A stretch of 64,000 bases of DNA, from assembly GCF_039555335.1 (NCBI RefSeq), contig NC_092646.1, forward strand, positions 35,121,380-35,185,379, read 5' to 3'. Shown piece after piece: positions 1 through 10,274 of this stretch (the first letter of the stretch is position 1; the number at the start of each line of letters is the position of its first letter). Below the pieces are notes generated by a model. It did not search any database, was not told the origin of the DNA, and worked only from the letters and a program-made list of their open reading frames with translations. Position numbers and translations under genes: made by a program. This DNA is from Amphiura filiformis (lineage: Eukaryota > Echinodermata > Ophiuroidea > Amphilepidida > Amphiuridae).

Positions 1-31
1 GTGCTAATTTAAAGTTTAAGCTTGATCGTTA

Positions 32-114
32 TTGTTTCTTTGTAAGCCTGCGGCGCAACCTTGAACAATATTGTCTCTTTGTAAGCCTGCGGCGCAACCT
101 TGAACAATATTGTC
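32..114. repeat. Two-copy 39-bp tandem repeat
   Basis: A unit starting TCTTTGTAAGCCTGCGG occurs at 37 and again at 76, so the period is 39 bp. I see no gene in the first 250 bases. Confidence 0.85.
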
Positions 115-249
115 CTTGAGATATTCCATAGTGTCGCACATTTAATATGTGATCCTGTCTTCTGGAGTACAAGAGTATACTTTCACATGATACTTAATAT
201 GTGATCCTAATACAGTATCTCATATTAGTTTTCATATTCTCCTACCCAC

Positions 250-620
250 TATGGTTGACACAGGCTAGTGCTTAGACGAAGGTCAAACGTGACTGGATGT
301 TATGCTGATGCTAATGGTCGTTTTATATTTGCAGTAAGTTATCCAAAAACGTTTTTGAATGTTATGAAAACGTTTTATACCTATTATACACTTTATTTAA
401 CCCCGACATTTAAATGTTTCCTCGCAACCTTTTCTAACCTTTTGCAAATGATGTCGAAAATCTTTTGTATTTGCTGGGGCAACACCAAAGAATTACATTC
501 AAGCGAAACTACTTGATTCATTCACTGCCGTGACAATTGGAATATTATTGTTAATCTGATAGGAGGCTAATACTTCAGAATAACAATGACATACGAATAC
601 GAATACGAAAACAGAAACTG
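250..620. repeat. Left end of duplicated block A
   Basis: The motif GCTTAGACGAAGGTCAAACG at about 270 recurs at about 50403. The following sequence, with AAAACGTTTT-type motifs, the CATTCAAGCGAAACTACTTG motif and an AGGAGG motif, recurs at 51110-51350. Copy A is rearranged relative to copy B: a CGAATACGAAAACAGAAACTG stretch lies inverted at the far end. No gene is supported here. Confidence 0.7.
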
Positions 621-779
621 AAAAGCTAAAAAGACCCTTGGTCGGAAGTTTGTAAAATTAGATTCTCTACGGTGTTCAATCGATACGATTGCAGACACAG
701 CAATCGGATTTGGTTATGACGGAGTACGGTAATAAACAATTTAAAGCAGGCTTATTCAAAATGAAGTAAACTCTCGTCT

Positions 780-1450
780 GTGGTGCTTTTGTACAAAATC
801 TATAAGAAATCCACTGTAAATGAAAATGTCATTGAAAAGAGAACAGTCTCAACCTCTAAATTAAAAAAGAATTGTTGATAACTCGAGTTAGACTCGTTTG
901 AATAAAATCACCCATTTCTGTAGCTGCACACGGTTTCACGTACCATCCACGTAGGCGCTATTTTCAGATGCAAAATACATGATGGGGCTGCAGTTTGTAT
1001 GAGTACCTCCTCGTAGAACCATGGTAACTCTTATTAGGTAGTTAGGTATATTTGCAACACATGCATAACTCTAGTAATACTTGGAATCTAATCCGCTGTG
1101 GGAAACTGAAGACGAAAGAGACGATGAACTTCACGGGGACACTGAAACTATGTTGCCATAATTGAGGTGCCATATTGTACTGGCCCGTTTCTATGTGTGC
1201 AGTGAAAAAGGATAACATTGAATTTGAAAAATTAAAAAGAACTGTTGAGGCCCGTCTTGAGGCCGTGATGTACCATGATCATGACTACATTCATGGGAAG
1301 TAAAACCGTGTGCAGCTACTACAAAACAGGGTGGTTTTTGAGTATAACTCTTGTTTGGTATAAACAAAGACAACATTATTATTTTCTTCATTTAGACGTT
1401 GAGACTCTACTCTTTTCAATGATATTTTCTTATAGATTTTTTACTATAGT
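780..1450. repeat. Inverted-repeat element (foldback-like)
   Basis: Sequence at about 820-935 is found inverted at about 1295-1430. Examples are AATGTCATTGAAAAGAG against CTCTTTTCAATGATATT, and AGCTGCACACGGTTT against AAACCGTGTGCAGCT. This implies a degenerate palindromic element of about 650 bp. I found no target duplication and no coding sequence. Confidence 0.5.
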
Positions 1451-1844
1451 ACCTTATACCAGATAGAGTGTACAGTACAGTGGCACGTTTTCAAAACGGT
1501 GTGTGTGCGTGTGCGGGGTGGACGTGTCTCGATTGCCCCCACTGTTCAACAATTTTCGGCTCCCTTCGCTCACCGTAATAGGTAATTCCCAAATTTCCCC
1601 CGATTGGGTACATTTCCCCCGACTGACTGACAAAAGTGGTGGGGTGGGGGTGGGGCATGTGCCACCCGGCCGCCACTCCCACCCTTTGCTCACGCCACTG
1701 AGAGTGTACTTCATTTTAACTCACCATGTAATACATTAAAAAATGAATGGCACTTTACTTTGGGCATTATTTATTGCATCTGTGAATTTTGTTCGTTGTG
1801 AACAATTGCAACTAAAAATGAAGGTGATTTACTCACGCTTTATT

Positions 1845-1877
1845 GACGTTTCACCACTATACTAGTGGTTTCGTCAG
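1845..1877 (-). ncRNA. Hammerhead-ribozyme-like core
   Basis: The minus strand reads CTGACGA, then a perfect 6-bp stem ACCACT/AGTGGT with a 5-nt loop, then GAAACGTC. These are the three conserved parts of a hammerhead: CUGANGA, stem II, and GAAA followed by a GUC cleavage triplet. The ACGU between GAAA and GUC is self-complementary, so activity would need a dimeric fold. Stem I pairing is weak. Such motifs are known from Penelope-like elements and satellites. The block-B copy (55044-55076) has lost the first C. Activity is not shown by sequence. Confidence 0.45.
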
Positions 1878-1916
1878 ACTGGCGACTCATGACATCAGAA
1901 TGTTTTTAGGACTTTT

Positions 1917-2338
1917 TTGGAGGGAGGGCGAGTTAGCGCAGCGGTAGTTCCCTCGCTTTGCACCACTGAGGTCCCGGGTTCAAGCCCCGGCGCGGCCCAA
2001 GGACTCAGGTGCACTTGGTTTATCCCGATTCCATGTTCGCTCTCGCAGGTTTTCTCCGGGATCTCCGGTTTCCTCCTGTATCGCAAAAATCGGTGATTAG
2101 TTGTTTGGTTATCAAAACTTCCTTCACCCAATGGAATTTGGGGAGCTGCACAGATAATTGGTGGATGTTACAATCTAAATGCGGATAGGTGTGCGCCGTT
2201 CGGCAGCAACCTAGTTGATGTGACCTGATTGTAATGATTCAACGTTGCAGCAAAATTACAGCGCTTTGAGTCCTTTAAGATCTGGAGAAAGGCGCTTTAT
2301 AAATCCAAAAATTTATTTATTTATTTATTTATTTATTT
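1917..2338 (+). mobile_element. tRNA-derived SINE
   Basis: A box-A-like motif TTAGCGCAGCGG sits near 1933 and a consensus box B GGTTCAAGCCC at 1977-1987, the spacing of a Pol III tRNA promoter. A body with TTTTCTCCGGGATCTCCGG follows, then GGCGCTTTATAAATCC and a (TTTA)n tail at about 2310-2336, as expected for a SINE mobilised by a LINE. The corresponding position in block B (about 55115) is uninterrupted, so this is an insertion. The exact target duplication is unclear because both borders are T-rich. Confidence 0.85.
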
Positions 2339-2698
2339 TTTGTCCTCATTTAGGGGATAGGCCATATTTTAGACCTATTTCCATTTATTACCAGTTGTAA
2401 TGTTTCCTTTAAGTTCTGCGTTCTAATGTTGCCAGTCAGATGAAACCACTAAGTGTAGTTGGAGTTGTTCACAACGACCAAATTGCACAGTTGAAATAAG
2501 CATTGTTCAAAAATTATTGATTTTAAATTTTAACAATATGAACAATGTCCAAGTACATATCAAATTTAGCTTATTGAATCTTATGAAATTTGACACCGTA
2601 CGTATGTCCTGTCTATTGGAGAATATGTATACTGTACATTTTCCTGCTTACCAACATTTTATTACTGGCTGTCATTCAAAACATGACGTTACCATAGT

Positions 2699-2930
2699 TT
2701 AATACTCTATCACAGTTATATTCTCAGCCTGTGGCCCCTTTTCTCCTGTACTAATTTCAAATGAAACCCTTTGTCCTTCCTTAAGCGTTTTGAAACCATC
2801 GGTATTGATCTGCCGAAAATGGGCGAAGACATCTGCACCTCCATCGTCTCGAGTAATGAAGCCAAAGCCCTTTTCCTCATTAAACCATTTCACTGTACCT
2901 CTGTAGGTCGGTTCTCTGCGACTATCAGCT
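2699..2930 (-). CDS. Bacterial-type cold-shock domain, copy 1 (partial; probable terminal exon)
   Basis: The frame encodes a full single cold-shock domain: [15 protein letters not shown] (RNP1), then DVFAHF (RNP2), then [14 protein letters not shown] and [12 protein letters not shown] before the stop. This matches the roughly 67-70-residue CspA family of nucleic-acid-binding, RNA-chaperone proteins. Animal Y-box and Lin28 domains differ in the loop after RNP2. No in-frame ATG precedes the domain. Instead TTTCTTTCACAG at the upstream border looks like a 3' splice site and is conserved in copy 2, so this is probably a last exon starting near residue ADSRREP. The two copies differ by 15 amino-acid changes but only about three silent ones, so relaxed selection or decay is possible despite intact frames. 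Confidence 0.7.
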
Positions 2931-3173
2931 CTGTGAAAGAAACCGAGACAAATTATAAATAAGTTTCACATCATTATGTCGTTTTACAGAACTGGCAGTC
3001 CAGTTATTCTGCTTAGCCGAGTGTCTTTTTCATATCATGATATATATATGAGACCTGCACTTTTAGTAGGGAGGCTACTTTGCCTTTCTCGGTCGCAGTG
3101 CGGCTGCAGGGCTCCTAACCTTGTCGACGGACCAATAACATCCCATTCCCACAGGGCTGCGCATTTCATTTCA

Positions 3174-3322
3174 TGTGACACGATCAAGCAAAATCAGTCG
3201 GAACTCGGAAATATTAAATTTTCAATTTCTTATAGGATAGTAAAAAGCATTTACAAAGCTGGATTTTGCAGAAAATTCAATATTCCCGAGTTCCGACTGA
3301 TTTTGCTTGATCGCATCACATA
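3174..3322. mobile_element. Foldback MITE (family of 39477-39733)
   Basis: About 40-bp inverted ends, TGTGACACGATCAAGC at left and GCTTGATCGCATCACA at right, continue inward through CAGTCGGAACTCGGAAATAT. The same ends flank 39477-39733. It is non-coding. The adjacent 3323-3666 stretch holds no recognisable gene. Confidence 0.75.
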
Positions 3323-4069
3323 TGAGGCCTTATAATTTTAGTAGGCAAGCTAACTTTGTCGACCGAGAACACCCTAGGGAACACCCCCTCCCCACAGGCC
3401 TACGCATTTACAGCTGCATGTGTTGTGTTTGTCTACTGCGCATTTATGAATTGAATACCTGAGTGGAAGAAGGGCCCAACTCCATCAAAACAGTTTTTGA
3501 GATATTAAGAAAAAACTTAATATTTGGAAAAGTTTTATAGACAGAACATCTTCAGGGGACCTTTAATACATGAACATACAGTATTACACATGATGCACTT
3601 ATGGTCCATGGCAAGCCCGATTCGACCTTTGTGGCATTAAACCCAGTTAACAGGAAATTAATCCAGTAAAGTCGTGTTCACACAGTCGGACTTAAATCAC
3701 TTATTACCGGTCTTAAATTACGTCGGTAATAGTATCGGATATAAGTGGCAGTGTGAATTAGCGTCGGATATAACTATATCCGACGTAATGTGCTTTAAAT
3801 CCGACAATTTGTTCACACAGTCGGACTTAAATTACGTCGGTAATAGTATCGGATATAAGTGGCAGTGCGAATGAGCGTCGGATATAAAAAAAATTACTAT
3901 ATCCGACGTTATGTGCTTTAAATCCGAAAATTTAAGGCTGAAGATGACCAGGGTTAAGAGCTGTTAAAACCGATCGAAACATTACGTCCGGTAATAGTTA
4001 TTACGTGTGGACATGCAGCACTATTGGGCTGTCGGATATAACTGCGAGTATATCAATTTTAAGCAGAGT

Positions 4070-4427
4070 CATAGGCGTAGATCCGGGGGATAGGGGGGGG
4101 GGGGATAAATCTTAAAATTTTGCCAGGGGGATGATGGTGCATATTTCCCCCCCCCAATGTTGACGCCTGATAATGGGTTTCTGACCAAATTTACCTCATA
4201 TTTGCCCATTTTTTGCCCCAAAAGTGCAAATTTTCGCGCGCTTCACGCGCATTCTACTTTTACACCATTATTTCATCGGTTTAGCTTCAAAATAGCAAAA
4301 TTTTACGCGCGCTTCGCGCACAATTGAACCAAAAACTTAATCTGTCGCCAAAAGGTGCTGGATTGACTATACTTGAATTTTTTTGCAACTCCACCCCCCC
4401 TATGTCAAAAAGAAATCTACGCCACTG
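4070..4427. mobile_element. hAT-like MITE nested in the Harbinger relic
   Basis: The ends CATAGGCGTAGAT and, inverted, CAGTGGCGTAGAT are flanked by an exact 8-bp duplication AGCAGAGT (4062-4069 and 4428-4435), the length made by hAT transposases. The interior is G/C-tract-rich and non-coding. A related fragment with CAGTGGCGTAGATTTC lies at 10545-10870. Confidence 0.88.
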
Positions 4428-4456
4428 AGCAGAGTAATTTACTGCGTGATGTCATC

Positions 4457-4776
4457 ATGGCTGCAGCTGCAAATATTAATATAAATAAACGCAATAGAGG
4501 GGTCAATTGGAATGACAAGGAAACATTGGCTATCCTCAAAATTTGGAGAGACACGGAAAGTATTTCTGGGATAAAAAAAAAGCTTTGGGAGGAGATAGCC
4601 ACGCTATTACATGACAAGGGGGTCCCCATACGGTCGGGGGAGCTAAGAGAGCAGATACATACTAAGATAAAGGCACTGAAAACTCTCCATCGCACCCTCC
4701 AAGATCGGGTGAAAAGTTCAGGCGCAGGAGCAATTGGGATGACCTACACGAGTTTCTAGGGGGGAACCAAATGTAA
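4457..4776 (+). pseudogene. Myb/SANT-like DNA-binding protein, frameshifted
   Basis: From ATG at 4457 the frame gives a basic start, then RGVNWNDKETLAILKIWRD, then KLWEEIATLL, then REQIHTKIKALKTLHR, the three-helix pattern of Myb/SANT-like (Myb_DNA-bind_4 type) domains. After SSGAG near 4725 the frame is broken. The neighbouring frame continues with NWDDLHEFLGGNQM and stops at 4774-4776, which fits the usual W-x-x-L-D-x-x-L-G motif of this family after its Ser-Gly stretch. A single-base indel is the simplest explanation. Its position inside TAA-flanked inverted repeats makes it the Myb-like partner protein of a PIF/Harbinger element, which helps the transposase bind the ends, rather than a host gene. 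It is probably non-functional. Confidence 0.65.
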
Positions 4777-5266
4777 ACACTCCAGAGGGCTCAGTGGGGG
4801 GGCAGTTTGGCCCTGGATGTAGATGGAGATGACATTTATTAAGCCATAAGCATGATAACAGAAAGGCATGCAATTAGATTTTATAAGATGATTAGGTGGT
4901 CCCAAATATACGGAAAGAAAAATAGGGGGTGTCATAAAATATTTTTGATATCTAGGGAGTCGCAACACAACATGACTACAGATAGTTTGTTTATTTTATT
5001 CCAAAAGACTGATGCCTGTTTGGGGGGGGGGGTGCAGACGGTGGGGGCCATAAAATCTTTGCTGACGAAATAGGGGAGGTCGCAATTTTATTGAAGCCGG
5101 CTTTTTGTAAATTTGGGACCCCCAAGAAAAAAATAGCATGATGATGGGAGTCATTGTTATTTTTCTATTTTTGTCATTTTTTCAAAGATGTCCACCATGT
5201 AGGGCCTACATGTATAAAATGCGATATAGAGCTAAGTCTACTGTAAAATGGGACTACTTTGTCAAA

Positions 5267-5288
5267 CTAAAATAATAATAATAATAAT

Positions 5289-5378
<90 letters not shown>

Positions 5379-5403
5379 AATAATAATAATAATAATAATA
5401 ATA
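5267..5403. repeat. Compound (ATA)n-(ACA)n-(ATA)n microsatellite
   Basis: An uninterrupted trinucleotide tract changes from AAT to AAC and back to AAT. It produces long Ile/Val or Tyr/Cys reading frames that are not genes. Confidence 0.98.
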
Positions 5404-5942
5404 GAACCTACATAAATACAAAATTGGTCTGAATTTTGGAACTTTTGAATTTGCATTTTTCTTACATGACATACCTACCGCATTGTCTGCAATTTTTTTT
5501 CTAAAGAGGGGCGTTTATTGAAAGTGAATTTTCAGTGAAAAAATTTAAAATCGGGTTACATTTTCTGATGATGCTCATGTAGAAAGGAGGGATTTATGAC
5601 CGGTAATAGGCTTATCGGACATAACACGTCGGACATACGCTGGCGAAGTTACGCAATTTATCGGATTAATTACCATAGCAATAGGTGAAAACAATTTTGA
5701 ACATATAGATTGAATACAATACTGGTCTTTTCAAAGATACTTATCTTACAGGTGCAAGTAATCAGCGTGATTCACCTATTGCTATAGTAGTTAATCCGAT
5801 TATTACGTATGTTCGACAGCGTATAGCGCTATTGCCGACAAATGTGGACGCGCTAAGGGATTAGCGGAAATATTTAATTCGATCGGACATAAGCCTAGAT
5901 AAAATATTACCGGTAATAAGTGCATGTGTGAACACAGCTTAA

Positions 5943-6215
5943 ATCGATTCAGTAAAGCAAATAAGCTCATGCATTCGATCACTAACGGCAACCAGCTTCG
6001 GTCGATTACCCCAGCTGCAGCGTGTGTAAACTCTAATTTGCATAGAGGCTGTACGTGAAATTATTGATTTGCTCCAAACAAAGGATTTGAACCGGTGCAC
6101 GTAATCATGGCGCAGTGCAGTCCATTCAATCAAATGTTGTCATCAACCTATTTGATCCCAGTGCATTGTTATGTGTGTGAGACGAACTGTCGCGGTTGCT
6201 TGCAATCAAACAAAC
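5943..6215. repeat. Dispersed repeat with box-B-like motif, inverted copy at 28018-28190
   Basis: The stretch around 6060-6190, with the TGATTTGCTCCAAACAAAGG motif and the AACCTATTTGATC motif, reappears inverted at 28018-28190. On the minus strand it carries CGGTTCAAATCC, a box-B-like motif, but I see no convincing box A or cloverleaf. It may be a SINE relic. Confidence 0.5.
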
Positions 6216-6375
6216 GATGTCTTATGTATTACTTTGTTCCGTGATGAAAATCGTGATGTTTTATTTAATCACTCTCGAAAAATGTATTTCTTTTGTAGGC
6301 CTATTACTTTGTTTTGTGATGAAAATCGTGATGTTTTATTTCATCACGCTTTAAAACAAACGATTTCTCATGTAT
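6208..6375 (+). repeat. Two units of a hairpin minisatellite
   Basis: Two units of about 70-80 bp each carry CGTGATGAAAATCGTGATG then TATTTCATCACG, which can fold on itself. Three more units lie at 8285-8495. Confidence 0.75.
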
Positions 6376-6414
6376 ACACCAATCCGACTTCGCCATTACT
6401 GCGGTGTCCCCGAT

Positions 6415-7258
6415 CATGGAAGAAAGAGATGAGAAGGAACCACAACGACTTCGATCGGCCAAGTTTTAATCCGCTTATCTATTGACGCATGAAAAGAAAA
6501 GCTATCAATGGTACTTCCTTTCATGTATAGTCCATTTACCGCGGTCGATGCTTGTCGAAATCATTACTGGAAAAAATTTATAACAAACCCATCCACGAAC
6601 AAACAAACGCTACCCAGAAGTAAGATTATGGAATTTCACTGATGCTCTGATCATGTATAGTAGCTTTGTTTTGGGATCTACAGTCAAACTGTTTTCTTGA
6701 TCGTGTTGTGTAGAAAATGTCCTATAAAACATCGAAAAGGTCATCAAAATCGGCCGTTTTTTTGCTGAGTTTCATCTTTAGCAAATAAGGTAAGATTTTG
6801 GTGACTTTTTCGATGGAAAATAGATGTAAAATGTTCTTAAATAATGCACAATGTTCCGGTTGAGTCCGGTACATGAAACCTGTTTAATTTAATAGTTTAT
6901 ATGTGTATAATCGTAACTAGCTAACTCGTTTTAGTGCCAAAGACTGCCAACTCTGAGAAAAAAGTCATCAAAGTTCGGGAAAATTGGGCAAAATGGAAGA
7001 AAAAGATGTAGGCCATCAATGACCGATGATCACGTCACCAGAGAAAATCCTTGCACGGAAGGTCATTAGTTCAAATCATGCTTCAGACACGCTCCAGAAG
7101 ACATGCAAATACATGGAATACAATACCAATCACCTATTTAACGCGGGGTATTGATCAAAGTAAATCCTCATGAATAACAATGTCAATTAAATGTCGGTAA
7201 AGGGAGTGGACAAAGTGAATGCGTTCGTTGTGGTTCCTTCTTATCTCTTTCTTCCATG
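6415..7258. mobile_element. 844-bp inverted-repeat transposon with 7-bp duplication, copy I
   Basis: About 34-bp inverted ends start CATGGAAGAAAGAGAT. They are flanked by exact CCCCGAT at 6408-6414 and 7259-7265. It is non-coding. The second copy (19570-20413) is also 844 bp with its own 7-bp duplication. Known superfamilies with 6-8-bp duplications include P, Dada and hAT. I cannot assign it. Confidence 0.92.
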
Positions 7259-7265
7259 CCCCGAT

Positions 7266-8284
7266 GTAAAACTGCGGTGTCCCGAGGTCGGGGGTTCCAC
7301 CTTCCACCCATTATTTATTGCGTGCTACACAGAATTGTATCCGGGAATTGTACACAACAGTGATATTCAATACACGATCATACGTATTGAATTACGAATT
7401 AAATCTCCCGCTCTGGTACATCTGTGCAGAGAAGATGATAAAAGAGGAGGTCGCTCGCTGCTCACATCAAATAAATAATGTGTGCATCCGCCTATTGATG
7501 GAAACAATGATCTAATCCGATTGATCAACTAATACGATAAGTGGCTTTGCGAGTCAAGACTGTATAGCTCTAAACGGCGCATGCCTGGATATCAATTTGT
7601 TACGTCAGTTGACCGCGAAATATAATTTCTGTATTGTTTGGCATGACCGGCTGCTAAGTTTGACCCGAGATCCCTGTGAAAAAGACCATCTTTTTGGATC
7701 CAAATAGCATGTTTGGACACGTTTGGACACAAAACGGGAGTATATGGAGAAACTGACACGAGTTTGAATTACTGATTACACTAGTTTTAAGTTTCCGTAA
7801 ACTGCCGCAAATATTCAAATGGTTATCATTTAAATTTCTTTTCCTTTGACCTTATATTAATTTTACTGGAAAATTAATTATGCTTGAACTTCCATAACTT
7901 AACAAAACTTTTGATTTTTTTAATGGGAGTTGCGATATATATAATGCTTTTTCACTCGTTTAAAATCATGGTCACCCTGGTTAGAATTATTTTTTAAAAG
8001 AAAAAACATGATTCTGACTGCGAAATTGGTAATTAAACGATGTACTTCCGTGTGTGGAATATTTTCTCCACTAAGAGAACTACCGAATCAGTCGAGCGTG
8101 TGGCGGATGAACAGATCACCACAAAGAAAGTTTCAAGTAGTGTTTTAAGTACCCCAAACAAAGAAAAGTGAATGGAGGTTAACTGTGGGTAATCGGATTA
8201 TATGTTCGAGCGATCTCCTCTTTTCTCATCTTCTCTGATCTGTGTTACCGTCAATAGAGGGCCAAATACAGTAAACGCTTCTCG
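7266..8284. other. No gene recognised
   Basis: AT-rich sequence with short open frames only. I see no conserved motif, RNA gene or clear transposon end in it. Confidence 0.6.
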
Positions 8285-8495
8285 GATTGGTGTATTACTT
8301 TGTTTCGTGATGACAATTTTGATGTTTTATTTCATCACTCACGAAAAAATGATTTCTTATGTATTACTTTGTTTCGTGATGAAAACCGTGATGTTTTATT
8401 TCATCATCACGCTCTAAAACAAACGATTTCTTATGCATTATATTTGTTTTGTGATGAAAATCGTGATGTTTTATTTCATCACGCTCTAAACAATA
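8285..8495 (+). repeat. Three units of the hairpin minisatellite
   Basis: Three units of about 65-70 bp share TTTCGTGATGAAAA and TTATTTCATCACG. They match the units at 6208-6375, about 2 kb upstream. Confidence 0.8.
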
Positions 8496-8576
8496 ATTAT
8501 AGTTACATGCATTTCAAGAAAAAATCTTATTAAAACGGTAGGCCCTATGTTGTTTAGAAAAATGTAGAAAGTGATG

Positions 8577-8593
8577 ATGATGATGATGATGTC

Positions 8594-8635
<42 letters not shown>

Positions 8636-8662
8636 AATGATAATGATGATGATGATGATGAT
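8577..8662. repeat. (GAT)n microsatellite
   Basis: An imperfect GAT tract with single GTC and AAT interruptions. The opposite strand reads as a poly-Ile frame, which is an artefact. Confidence 0.97.
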
Positions 8663-9848
8663 GTCTCCAAAAGTGTCCCGGGTTTTTTTATATCTATTAA
8701 TAAGGCACTTCAATAATCAATAATCAGTCCCGTGACGGCCTCCGCTAACTAGCTACTAACTTGGGTTTATGGGTGCTGATATTTCATGTTCACTGTCACT
8801 TATTTATCAGAAAAGTGCGACCCTTTGTCAATCACCTACAGTACCCAATTTCGGCATACTATATAAGAAACTCATCATGATGATTGCCAGAGAATAGTTT
8901 AAATGTAGCTTGTACCGTTTTTTTGTGGCATCCTTCAGAAGTGAGCGGTCCGATACCAATATTTTCGGTCAAATCTCCATTCAATTAACACGGGGAGTTG
9001 GCTAGCTATGCCTTGCCCTCACTCATATTTTACAAAAGTGCGACTATTTCTGAACATCTAACATAGCTGTAATTTTAGGTCATGTTAGAGAAATATATTT
9101 GCTAGAAGTTTAGAGAATAAGCTAAATATTGGCTGGTTATTTTTCACACAGTGATGTTAACTAGGCAAGTGCCCATTCTTCCAACATACATCATTTGTAG
9201 AGGTCACGCGTCAATGGGGAGAGCACTGTGTATTGTGTATAGGAAAACGGACAGTAACTGCAGTATGATACATTCAAAATTATATGTGATGTTTGCATGA
9301 CAAAGGTACAGGTCTTAATATGAGCTGGAGTTCCCTTCTTCCACTAATATACTGCAAGTGCCAGTTCCGTAAAGCTGATGTGCTATAAATAGCTACAGAA
9401 ATTTGGAAATTATCCATTAATTGGACAAGTAGAGGCATGTAATATTTAACAAGAAAGTTTATTTCAGTGAAAAGCAGATTACATGGATGAACGAAATGCC
9501 ACTTTAACCCAATATGTGTGGAAGAAGGGTCTAACTGGGTCCTCCTGGGTAAAAAATAGTCTATTGTTAACCCTATTTTTTTCACCAACGCCTTCCGTCT
9601 ACCGACGGCCTTACATCAACTGACGGCCATGACGAGGGGGGGGTCCATCGGCCCCTGGCTCCCCCACTGGCTACGCCACTGCCTCCACTCAGGTATTCAA
9701 TTATGCTGTTCTATACGCCGTAGAAGTGACGTCATAATCGGATTAACTACCGGTACCATAGCAATGGATGGATACAATTTTATATGCATGCAATCAACGT
9801 ACTGGAGGGTCTATTGTTCTATTGTGTCCGATTTGAGCGCTGACATAT
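8663..9848. repeat. Dispersed repeat fragments
   Basis: The part at about 9130-9265, with GGTCACGCGTCAATGG and GGACAGTAACTGCAGTATG, recurs inverted at 12340-12480 and direct at 21060-21200. The part at about 9730-9790, with the ATCGGATTAACTACC motif and CATAGCAATGGATG, recurs at 5660, 17050, 17520 and 21460. No gene is supported. Confidence 0.7.
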
Positions 9849-10274
9849 TCAGTCCCAGAACAACGCCAAATATGGATTAAAAGACCTTTGACCTTGGATG
9901 TACAACAGCATGTTATGATCTAATGGGAAACTGTGCACATCAACAAACACCATTTCTATCAAAAAGGCAACGGCCGATATAATTTGAAACCACATAAATT
10001 ACTAGAGTTGGTTCTTCTCTTGGATTTGGACCAAGCTTTAGAATATCGAATGTTGCGTTTTGAAATAAAACAAACCAGAAATTTATCACCCATTGTAAAA
10101 GATATGGCACATGTACCGAATACATGTACATACATTGGTTGACCTTGTGGATTTCCTGGCCCAGCCATGCTAACCACATAAGGAGATTATACGATTAACC
10201 TAGTGCAGCTATTGTCATAGCAGGGTATTATTATGTAATACTCCTGATCCATATTTGGCACTCTCTTGGACTGA
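9849..10274. mobile_element. 426-bp inverted-repeat MITE, copy A
   Basis: Inverted ends start TCAGTCC and include GCCAAATATGGAT about 15 bases in. The host sequence GCGCTGACATATTGGAAAA is intact at 14828, so the insertion duplicated TAT. The inverted copy at 28565-28990 is also 426 bp. A frame of about 70 codons starting MAGPGNPQG stays open in both copies, but the copies are nearly identical, so this is weak evidence for coding. Confidence 0.9.

Larger units (their letters stand above)
1741..3082. repeat. Duplicated block A core (cold-shock exon copy 1)
   Basis: This block aligns with 54528-56103 in the same orientation. It begins with AATGAATGGCACTTTACTTT and ends at TTTTAGTAGGGAGGCTAC. 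Copy A carries a SINE that copy B lacks. Copy B carries a 415-bp inverted-repeat element, a 258-bp MITE and, just upstream, a Helitron, all absent from copy A. The pair gives clean empty and filled sites. Confidence 0.9.
3670..5939. mobile_element. Degenerate PIF/Harbinger transposon
   Basis: The left end AGTCGTGTTCACACA and the inverted right end AGCTGTGTTCACACA are both followed inward by CACTTATTACCGG. They are flanked by TAA at 3667-3669 and 5940-5942. A 3-bp TAA duplication is the PIF/Harbinger hallmark, and that superfamily carries a Myb/SANT-like second protein, matching the ORF at 4457. A subterminal unit starting GTTCACACAGTCGGAC at about 3678 is repeated at about 3811. No transposase frame remains. 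A hAT-like element and a microsatellite are nested inside. Confidence 0.75.

Noticed and set aside
2771-2962. Plus-strand frame over the cold-shock exon
   Set aside because: It is a shadow of the minus-strand domain and has no family pattern.
5254-5472. Poly-Cys/Tyr and poly-Val/Ile frames
   Set aside because: They come from the AAC/AAT microsatellite.
6060-6130. Possible tRNA gene (minus strand, box B only)
   Set aside because: There is no acceptor stem, D arm or box A at the right distance; kept only as a dispersed repeat.
8285-8495. Short regular repeats as a CRISPR array
   Set aside because: The spacers are themselves repeated, there are no cas genes, and the context is animal DNA.
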